A DNA stretch of 64,000 nt, from positions 17,498,427 to 17,562,426 of the forward strand of contig OX031065.1 of the NCBI GenBank assembly GCA_943736015.1, written 5' to 3'. The position numbers and the translations under genes are program-made. Shown here one piece after another: positions 57,073 to 64,000 of this stretch. The notes beneath the pieces are model-generated. The model did no database searches, was not told the origin of the DNA, and worked only from the letters and a program-made list of their open reading frames with translations. Numbering within the stretch: the first letter of the stretch is position 1; every line of letters begins with the position of its first letter. Source of the stretch: Tridacna crocea (lineage: Eukaryota > Mollusca > Bivalvia > Cardiida > Cardiidae).

Positions 57073-57410
57073 GGACCGGCCGGTTACCTCAGTGGTTAGC
57101 GTATCTGGCTTGTGACCTGATGGCTGTGAGTTCGATACCCGGTTGAGGCAAACTCTCTTTACGGCTATTTTTCGCCTCCCACCTCTCATGCAAGTGGGAA
57201 AGAAAGTTGTGTCAGTGATGGTGTAAGAAAGCCAGGGCACATATCGTCGGTTTACTTAAAAAACCTCGTAACTACAGCTTGAAACAAGCTGTATTTACGA
57301 GGTCTTAAAGTAAACCGACGATATGCGTAGGTGCACTGACCGCCGCGATATAACTTACTAGTAAGTTGTTTAAATTGCGCCATACTCTAATGAAATCAAT
57401 CAATCAAAAA
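57073..57410 (+). mobile_element. tRNA-derived SINE, second type
   Basis: TACCTCAGTGGTTAGCG (A box) and GAGTTCGATACCCGG (B box). The 3' part (GTAGGTGCACTGACCGCCGC ... AATCAATCAATCAAAAA) lies beyond the family 6 foldback. The same 3' motif occurs alone at 12881-12920. Confidence 0.65.
57241..57325. repeat. Family 6 foldback
   Basis: ATATCGTCGGTTTACTT and its complement flank CTCGTAACTACAGCTTG / CAAGCTGTATTTACGAG; almost no loop. It interrupts or forms part of a SINE-like copy. Confidence 0.8.
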
Positions 57411-57442
57411 AAAAACAATACCGCAACCGTATTTTTTTTTAA

Positions 57443-57706
57443 GCAAATGGACATTCGGACATTTTAGTAATGTGTCGTCTTGGATCAGCCTGCGCAATTT
57501 GTGCAGGCTGATTCGAAACGACACTTCCCGCTTTTATATAATTTTCTGTTTTGCGTATGTCTACTGCAGCACAAAATTCATTACAAATTCAGTTGTAAAG
57601 TGCCGTCTCGTCGTCGAATAAGCCTGCGTGAAGTGGGCAGGCTAATACAAGGGGACAGCTTACGCAAATGTCAGTCAGAATGCTCCTTTTGGCGTGTTGC
57701 AAGCCA
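57443..57706. mobile_element. Family 2 MITE
   Basis: Left end eroded (GGACATTCGGACATTT), right end GGCGTGTTGCAAGCCA; first hairpin good, second decayed. Confidence 0.8.
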
Positions 57707-58435
57707 AACAGTCTTCCGATAGTGACGATAATAAGAAAAATCAAAGCGTTGAGAACGCTGAAGTGGTATTTGTCAAGGAAGCCCATTGTGTAGAATTAAT
57801 AGTTTGAAAGAAAAAGAGACATATTGTTCAAATATTGGCATAAAAGTCAACCCACTAAGCAAATGAATACATTTTCGGTTGAAGGGAGAGTGCTCATGTA
57901 CCTTAAAACTATAATTTTGAAATATCTTTAGCCTTTTACATTTAATTTCCAACATACGATCTATAAATATTCATGAGCAATCACATGGACGAACAAGCCA
58001 TGGAACGAATAGGTTTGGAACGAAAAAGCAGACAAATTTGTATCGCTAATAAAAGGCTATGAGCGATAGAAGCTATTTTCAATAAAAAATAAGTATCTCA
58101 ACGATTGATAGCCTCGCCCAATGTATTTTAATATGCCATTTCAAATTACGTATCTGAGTGCTACGGAAAAACTCATTTGCCTGAGAAAAAATGAGTTTAA
58201 CTGGGTTTATTTCCTTCGGCTTTGCACAAAATAAGATACATGGTTATCAAAATTCAATCTTGAACTCATAGTGGTATTGTCTTCGACAAATACCACAAAA
58301 ACTCATTCAATCATAAGGAATGAGGCAGCATTTGAATGCATGTTAACTATGATACGAAAATACTTTTTTCTGGTGTACGGACGGTGTTCACTGCAGTCTG
58401 GAGATTTTACGAGGGCCTTCACTACGAATCATACT
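57707..58435. other. Intergenic between TRIQK and the RGS gene
   Basis: Unique sequence with no coding signal; the two genes lie in tandem on the - strand. Confidence 0.4.
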
Positions 58436-58690
58436 TTGTGGGAAGGGGGCTTAATGTATTTTCAAGGAATTATCGACCCAGGTCGGCCTGCGCAGTTTGC
58501 GAAAGCTGACCTGATCCGAACCCTTTTGATTTTAGTAATTTTTTTCATGTATAAGGGCCAGTGTACCTAATTATTCAAAATGTGGCTATAAAGAACAGAT
58601 TTTACAGAAGTACTTATACAGTAATATTTGGCTGGGTATCATGCATCACAAAGATTCATGAATCCCGACCTCCTTATGCAAGAGTATGGA
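58436..58690 (+). mobile_element. Family 4 MITE
   Basis: GGGGGCTTAATGTATTTTC, hairpin CAGGTCGGCCTGCGC / GCTGACCTG, right end decayed (CCCGACCTCCTTATG). Confidence 0.65.
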
Positions 58691-58700
58691 TCATACGTTG

Positions 58701-58773
58701 ATAGGTAAGTGCAACACTATTCTAAGTGCCTGTACATTGTACAGGCACTTAAAATAGTGTTGCACTCACCTAT
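58701..58773. repeat. 73-bp near-perfect palindrome
   Basis: ATAGGTAAGTGCAACACTAT pairs with ATAGTGTTGCACTCACCTAT. The centre is GTGCCTGTACATTGTACAGG. It lies between a family 4 and a family 6 element. Confidence 0.85.
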
Positions 58774-58847
58774 TGATGTACAGTATCTCTCCCAGCTTGT
58801 TTTCAATACTGTTGGATCTGTTCAAGAACGACTTTATTTCGAATGAA

Positions 58848-58932
58848 ATATCGGCGGTTTACTTCAAAAACCTCGTAACTACAACCTGTTTCAAGCTGTA
58901 GTTACGATGTTTTTGAAGTAAACTGACGATAT
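58848..58932. repeat. Family 6 foldback
   Basis: ATATCGGCGGTTTACTTC pairs with GAAGTAAACTGACGATAT. Confidence 0.8.
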
Positions 58933-59052
58933 ATTCCTGAATGTGTACATGCAGATATTGATGGATTTGATAATTACACAAGTCACCAGCACCTGAAACA
59001 AAATATGAATACATGTAAATAGAAGCATATTTAAAAAAAAAATGTTTCTTTT

Positions 59053-59058
59053 TTTATT
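59053..59058 (-). terminator. Probable polyadenylation signal of the RGS22-like gene
   Basis: AATAAA on the - strand, about 80 nt after the stop codon, within an A/T-rich stretch. Confidence 0.5.
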
Positions 59059-59135
59059 TTCATAAACAAACTAAAGAGTACATTACAATGTCCAGCGTTT
59101 GACGTTTCTCAATTCAAAATTTTAAACCAGTATAT

Positions 59136-59668
59136 TCACGAAAAATAGGTCGAGTTTGAGTCTGAGAGTTCGGTCATGGCAGCGCCGACCACTTCATTGA
59201 AGGTCATTGGCTTAGAACATTTTCGACTCTGTTCCTCGAGTTTCCTTTGCTTTTCTTTGTTCAAAGACTCTACAAGGCTGCTCAACCTCCTGGCTCTGTT
59301 TGAGGTCTCTTGATAATTTACATCCAGTGATAAACGCCTCGAATCTTGCGCTTCCCTGACGATAATTCTTTCTGTTTTTTTCGGGTTTTCTTTCTCTTTT
59401 GTCGGAGGGACAGGTTTTGGATGCTTTGACCCTTCTCCTGAGTGTTGGCGATCCCCATTTTTTGGCAGATTGCGTCCATCCTTTTTTTCTACAGGGTGGT
59501 GATGATGTCGGCTTTCTTTCTTGGAAGAGGGTTCTTCTGATAAAGCGTGGATGCTTTGTTTAGTCATTCGCCTACCACCTTGGGTCGGGGTTTTCGGAAC
59601 TTTGGATACGGGATAGATGAAAACGATACCATCTGTCAAGGAGAAGTGTATTCTCATGATATTTTCAT
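59136..59668 (-). CDS. rgs22: RGS22-like terminal coding exon
   Basis: The acceptor TTTCCTTACAG is followed by DENIMRIHFSLTDG and a tail of about 160 residues rich in Lys, Arg, Ser and Glu (probably disordered, with a short coiled-coil-like LVESLNKEKQRKLEEQSRK stretch). It ends at TGA 59136-59138. The inner ATG at 59657 is not the start, because the frame is open through the splice site. Confidence 0.78.
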
Positions 59669-62600
59669 CTGTAAGGAAATAAAAATATACAATCCATCAC
59701 CAAAATGTAAGGTTTACTAATTACTCATTATTGCAAAGACTGAATCAAGAGAGAGAAATGGCCACGTACAAATGGCTAACACAGAATAGCTTCACTATAA
59801 CTTAACCCTTTCCCGAACAAGCCCTTGTTTGTACGTGTCTGCTGTACAAGTCTTCTGAAAACACAGAGAGAAAAGGAGAAATTGCTCGTGACGAACGATT
59901 TCTCCTTTTCCCACAGTGTTTTCTGCCCGTTCAGATAATTTTCTGCCATTGTTATGAAAGTTAAAATTGTTGTCTACAAACTCTTTCAGTTTGGACGAGT
60001 CTAAAATTTGTTGTTTGGGAAAGGGTTAAGTGAATGTCAATCTTTGACAAGAGTGTTGTGTTACATGTATTTAATGAATCCCGAAACTACCAAAACTCTT
60101 ACATATGAAATAAGTTACATCAAAATTCATATTAGAAAAAATCCCTTGCTTTTCAAGTTTATTTTGGTTTTGATTGTCATTATAACTTCTCTTCTCATAT
60201 GGCTGATTTCTTTGAAAAAATCTGAAGAGGACCTTGGAAAGTACATTCCCATGAAGATTAGTTTAACTGTTTCAGTGGTTTCGCAGAAGATGATTTTTGA
60301 AATAAGTTTAGGACGGATATTTGAGCCGCGCAAGAGAAGTCTGTCAGTTTTACGACTCGTAGATATAGCACTTTTCGCATTTTTAAAATCATGAAAGTGA
60401 GTTTTATTGTGTACAACAAACCATTAGACGAGAAAAGTATCAACGACATACCCATATTGGTTTGATGAGTTGTTTTGATATCATCCTCATTCACATTTCT
60501 AAAATCGGGCGCTGACTTCTCAGGATGGGGATTCGAACTCACACGATCTTTGAAAGTGTTTTCGATGGTCTCCAAGTACTCATCCGGAATATCGCCATTT
60601 ATGACCTCGTCCTGAAACCTGCAAACAATAGTAACGATTGCGTCACCTCCGCTTCATGTTTGTAGAATTTATGTTTGCTTGTAATTTGGCGGTGGGGGGG
60701 GGGGCGTATTTAAACTATATAAAATGTGAAAAAAGCGGAGCATGGAAAAGCAGTAAGTTTCTGTCTTTAGGTCAGCGAAAAATATTCTAAAACGTTTCAA
60801 TTTGTTATCCAGTGCTGATATGATATTGTTTTTACAGCTATGGCACTCTCAATGATATCAATAACCCCGAAACAGCAATCGCGATTATAATAATATGATT
60901 ATAAAGACTAACAGTGATTTACCCTTTCCGCAACAATCCCTGGTTTTTACGTGTCAGGAATAGAAGCCTTTTGAAAACATTGTGGGAAAAGAAGAAAATG
61001 CTGGTAACCAGAATTTTCTCCTTTTCCCACAATGTTTTCCACCCTGTCATATAGAAAAATCATCTTTTTAGCAGCTGTTAATTTGTCACCTGAAAAATGC
61101 TTTCAAGTTGGTCTGGTCCAAAATTTGCCGTTTGGGAAAGGGTTAAATAAGGATAAAAAATTCTAAGAAAAAGGAGCGGGTGAAGGGATGAAGAAGCTTA
61201 CTTTCTGTAGAAGTGATACAACAAAGGAAATAGCAGGAAAATGGCATCGTGAAATAAGCCTCGAACAGGACCAGAAGCTGCCAGCCCATTAATAATATTC
61301 GTTGCTAAATCATTTGGAATGTTGATCTGAAAGAAAACAAGTTCAAGAATCTAATTTGTATTACCGACTACGTCATCGCATCCCTTTATGTAACTTTTCA
61401 TATGCAAATTACAGTGTTCTTCAAGTGGCACATAGTTTCGGAAACGTATGTGTTCCAGAATTCGCCTCACGGTCAGGTTTTCAGAAAGAAAGGAGTTGTT
61501 GACTTGAGACTAGCACTTTGGGCTGTGAGAGTAGGTATCTGACAGAGCATCTCTCACACCCAATGTTGTTTGGGATTGACCGTTGTGCGCATGCAGGCAG
61601 GGCAAAGTGTGAGTTTTTCTTTTTACATTCAACAATCATAGAAAGCCGCTGCCACACTTGTTGTGCTAAATTCTATGTAAAGTATTTATATTCATCTGTC
61701 CATCGATGTATAATTTATATGCATGCATTTGAACTTTTGAGTGCCCTGTCGGACAAAAAAATTGGAAACATGAACTTCAACATCTTTCTTGCAGCAGTGT
61801 CTTTACATGGGTAACAGAGCCGAAAGAAAGAGCTTGGCGCTTGATTGTTGGAATCTTTTATATCTTTAACAACTTCAACATTGGCTATACTCCCCTCTTC
61901 TCCTCGTTTGTCAAATAACTCTCTATAAAGGCACAACAGAGCACTTGGAATTGGTTAACTTGTTACCTTTAAAAAAAGTACAATTTAAAATCTACCTGCA
62001 CTTTTGGCGGGACTTCCGAGGCCAAATAACAGGAAATCACGGATCTTGCTTTATCACAGAGAAACTCCGTGTCCTGTGCCGACAAAATCCCCTTTGCAGT
62101 GGCGCCATCAACTAAGTCTTGGTACCTATTGATAACGTCGAAGAAACCTGCAGACTATTACAAGAATCCTACGTATTTGTTCAGATGCTACGGAAACAGT
62201 TTGATAGAAAGCAAAGATTGGCATTTGTTCACGTGAAAGATTAAGCAGAAGTCTAGAAGTTAAAAACGGTCAAGAAAGAATTAGTTCGTGAGAACTATCG
62301 TGGTCAAGAGAGAAGTAACTCGTTAGGAGCAAAAAAGTGGTTTGCTTGAGGCAGTTAGGTGAGTGGGGTATTAGTATCTTTGACAATTGAAACATGTGAA
62401 CAATGTTTGATGTCCTGAAACATTATACACTAACCGTTCTCAGTATCAATCTTAACCCTTTATTCCATAGATACTCATTTCTACGCATCGCTTGTAGGAG
62501 CCTGTGGAAAACATTGTGGCAAAAGGTGAAATTGCTCGTGATGAGCAATTTCACCTTTTGCCACAATGTTTTCTATGCTATCAAAAAGTGTCATATACAC

Positions 62601-63637
62601 ATAAGAAACAGCTTCATCCTTGCTGTTATTTGGGGTCAATTAGAGATACCATAGAAATGCCTTATGGGGTAAAGGGTTAATCTAATCTAGAAGAATATTC
62701 TAAATTTCATTACGGGAGACCACTCCTTCATGCATGGCTTCAACTCGGTTTAAACACACTACCTAACAACTGATTTAGTTTGAGTTCTCTTTGGCTCAGT
62801 GGTTATGGTGTTGGCCTTTCGTCCGGGTGTTCTAGGTTCGCATCTTGCCCGGTCCCTGTATTTCTGATATGCACTTGCTCATTTGTTTCTTTGTTACGGA
62901 CTTTGTATCTAAATCTAGAATAAGAATGAGAATGCTAGTTAGAACAGGTGATGAACAGAGCCAGTGCAAGGGACAATATTCTTAGAGCTCCAAATAACCT
63001 GAAAGATAATCATGTTCACTGTAGAAAAAGACCCAGATAATTAAAACTTTAAAGCTGATCTCGTCCAGAACGTCGAAGCGAAGCAGGACTTGTTAATCAG
63101 TGTTCAGATTGCACTTTGTGTGCAGTCGGATGTTGATGTACACACGCCACACAGGCAACTATAGTTGTAATATGGCCTGTAACATGCATAACGGGGCATT
63201 CGGACATTTGCGTGAAATGTCGTTTCGGATCAGCTTGCGCAGTCCGCGCAGGGTAATCCGAATGGGCAATTTCCGTTTTTATACAGTTTTCTTTTTTGTG
63301 AAGATCTATTGAAGGACAGAATCTAATATACTTGTAAAATGCCGTCTCGGATTAGCCTGCGCAGTCCGCGCAGGCTGATCCGAAACGACACTTTACGCAA
63401 ATGTCTCTTTAATGTCAAAATAAATGAATCAGGGAAGTTCATAACTGAAGAGATAATAAGCATAAAATCTGGATTAGTTAGATTAAAACCTCACTTACTT
63501 TAAGACTTCAATCCAAAACTTCAGGTCAGCAGGAAGTCTGTTCAGAATGACCAGCCTGTTTCGAATGACAACCCGAGTCTGCGTATTGGCCGCCAGGTTT
63601 GACATTAACAGATTCTTCTCCAGCGGATGTATGCTGC
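59136..63637 (-). CDS. rgs22: RGS-domain protein, RGS22-like, 3' part (five exons; 5' end outside window)
   Basis: The exons 63499-63637, 61996-62125, 61202-61326, 60452-60618 and 59136-59668 all have AG/GT borders and join in phase to about 363 residues. The first four encode most of an RGS fold: the FWIEVLKYQDL helix, a CDKARSVISCYL helix, VQINIP before the last helices, and a hydrophobic LFHDAIFLLFPLLYHFYRKF run. This pattern fits the RGS22/RGSL group of multi-RGS proteins; family RGS domains bind G-alpha subunits. The last exon adds a Lys/Arg/Ser-rich low-complexity tail that I do not recognise. RGS22 rather than RGSL1 is favoured by the nearby TRIQK gene, because both are on human 8q22; that part is inference. 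Confidence 0.75.
59802..60029 (+). mobile_element. Family 1 MITE, subfamily B, in an RGS intron
   Basis: TTAA at both ends; hairpin top ATTGCTCGTGACGAACGAT. It lies between the last two RGS exons. Confidence 0.85.
60452..60618 (-). CDS. rgs22: RGS22-like exon, fourth visible exon
   Basis: The acceptor is TGTTTGCAG. It encodes FQDEVINGDI through HQTNM and one base of Asp; the donor is ATGG/GTATGT. It contains the end of the RGS domain and an acidic linker. Confidence 0.8.
60918..61146 (+). mobile_element. Family 1 MITE, subfamily C, in an RGS intron
   Basis: TTTACCCTTTCCGCAACAAT at the left, GGGAAAGGGTTAA at the right; ends 55 bp from an RGS exon. Confidence 0.85.
61202..61326 (-). CDS. rgs22: RGS22-like exon, third visible exon
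   Basis: The acceptor is TTTCTTTCAG. It encodes INIPNDLATN through LLYHFYR plus two bases of Lys; the donor is AGAAA/GTAAG. It is rich in Leu/Phe and corresponds to the last helices of the RGS fold. Confidence 0.8.
61996..62125 (-). CDS. rgs22: RGS22-like exon, second visible exon
   Basis: The acceptor is ATCAATAG and the donor GCAG/GTAGAT. It encodes 43 residues after completing Lys, beginning YQDLVDGATA and ending EVPPKVQ. It holds the middle helices of the RGS domain. Confidence 0.8.
62452..62680 (+). mobile_element. Family 1-related MITE, subfamily D, in an RGS intron
   Basis: TTAA at both ends. The hairpin is perfect but different: GTGGCAAAAGGTGAAATTGC paired with its exact complement. 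Confidence 0.85.
62784..62925 (+). mobile_element. tRNA-derived SINE, same family as 54073
   Basis: TTCTCTTTGGCTCAGTGG, B box GGTTCGCATC (mutated), tail TTGTTTCTTTGTTACGGAC. It lies in an RGS intron in antisense to the gene. Confidence 0.75.
63095..63145. repeat. Family 5 hairpin, decayed
   Basis: TTCAGATTGCACTTTGTGTG then CAGTCGGATGTTGATGTACA, in an RGS intron. Confidence 0.45.
63172..63406. mobile_element. Family 2 MITE lacking its right end, in an RGS intron
   Basis: Starts TGGCCTGTAACATGC and stops at ACGCAAATGTC; the second hairpin (GCCTGCGCAGTCCGCGCAGG) is intact. Confidence 0.8.
63499..63637 (-). CDS. rgs22: RGS22-like exon, first visible exon
   Basis: It starts after TTTTATTAG with two bases of a codon, then encodes SIHPLEKNLL through FWIEVLK. 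It ends in phase 2 before GTAAGT (63498). It covers the early helices of the RGS domain. A family 2 MITE ends about 90 bp downstream and a fragment of the same family lies about 245 bp upstream. Confidence 0.8.
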
Positions 63638-63881
63638 CTAATAAAAGAACAACTTTGCTTATTCACATTATCTGCTAGATAAGAAATCTGTATGAAAGAA
63701 ATAGGCTGTTGCAAGGAAAAATGTCAACTGCGATCCACATACAGAGCTCCATATAGAGGGAATGATTTTGATTTAAAAATTGAAAATATCCTAATTGTTC
63801 TGAACTAAACCCTATCTGTTTATAGGGTTTACTAATCCGATTGACACATTCTGTTGTTATGTTGTTTTCTTTGTTTCACAA

Positions 63882-63914
63882 GTCCGAATGCCCCCTTTTG
63901 CGTATTGCAGGTCA
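63882..63914. mobile_element. Family 2 MITE right-end fragment
   Basis: GTCCGAATGCCCCCTTTTGC then GTATTGCAGGTCA is exactly the end missing from the 63172-63406 copy. Confidence 0.6.
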
Positions 63915-64000
63915 AATGTTAAAGAGGCCCTTATGCTCATTTTCATCTAGTTTTAACTCATTTCGTCTTTATTATATCAAACTACAGGCATTCTTATATC

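Noticed and set aside
57085..57150. tRNA gene
   Set aside because: tRNA-like head of a SINE; acceptor stem does not pair.
59136..59657. Single-exon gene starting at the internal ATG
   Set aside because: The frame continues upstream through a good acceptor and joins the RGS exons in phase.
60008..60394. 128-codon + strand frame in an RGS intron
   Set aside because: Begins in a family 1 MITE; hydrophobic by AT bias, no splice or family support.
63526..63714. 62-codon frame over the first visible RGS exon
   Set aside because: Runs in a different frame from the spliced RGS coding sequence and across its acceptor.

Overview
This is eukaryotic (animal) DNA: AT-rich, intron-containing and very dense in short hairpin-type mobile elements. 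A pearl-type element with a (CCGT)n tract and a 161-bp core tandem repeat (45423-47479), a class known from bivalves, together with the gene content, points to a bivalve mollusc. A dreissenid-like mussel is my guess; species cannot be proven from the window.

Three protein-coding genes can be supported. (1) On the + strand, a Scratch-family zinc-finger repressor: a SNAG exon at 9078-9240, a 12.6-kb intron, and a five-finger exon at 21816-22540. Joining them gives an in-frame 295-residue protein. (2) On the - strand, a TRIQK homologue of 79 residues in three coding exons between 55536 and 47832. It has three overlapping QxxK motifs, one C-terminal membrane segment, and a chain ending in KDEL. 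(3) On the - strand, the 3' part of an RGS-domain gene, probably RGS22, with five exons from 63637 to 59136. Its 5' exons lie beyond the right edge. In human, SCRT1, TRIQK and RGS22 all lie on 8q, so the trio may be a remnant of ancient linkage. The three genes do not form a pathway.

The rest is mostly repeats. Family 1 is a ~228-bp element flanked by TTAA with a central hairpin of about 50 bp, consistent with a piggyBac-type MITE. It has about 60 recognisable copies, 18 of them inside the Scratch intron, often chained so that neighbours share one TTAA. Family 2 (ends TGCAACACGCG) and family 4 (ends GGGGGCTTAATGCATCTG) are MITEs that share a GC-rich hairpin core. Family 3 is a single nested copy. 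Families 5, 6 and 7 are further foldback repeats. There are also tRNA-derived SINEs, a 1.58-kb Tc1-type element with a decayed DD34E transposase, a degenerate ~35-50 bp tandem array in the Scratch intron, and several nested insertions that give relative ages.

Layout: 1-9077, region upstream of Scratch with a possible promoter near 5.2-5.5 kb; 9078-22540, Scratch; 22541-47650, gene-poor, repeat-rich, with a THAP-like coding fragment at 36364-36462 and the pearl element; 47645-55560, TRIQK, with the Tc1 element in its second intron; 55560-59050, repeats and SINEs; 59053-64000, 3' part of the RGS gene. No rRNA, functional tRNA or CRISPR array was seen.
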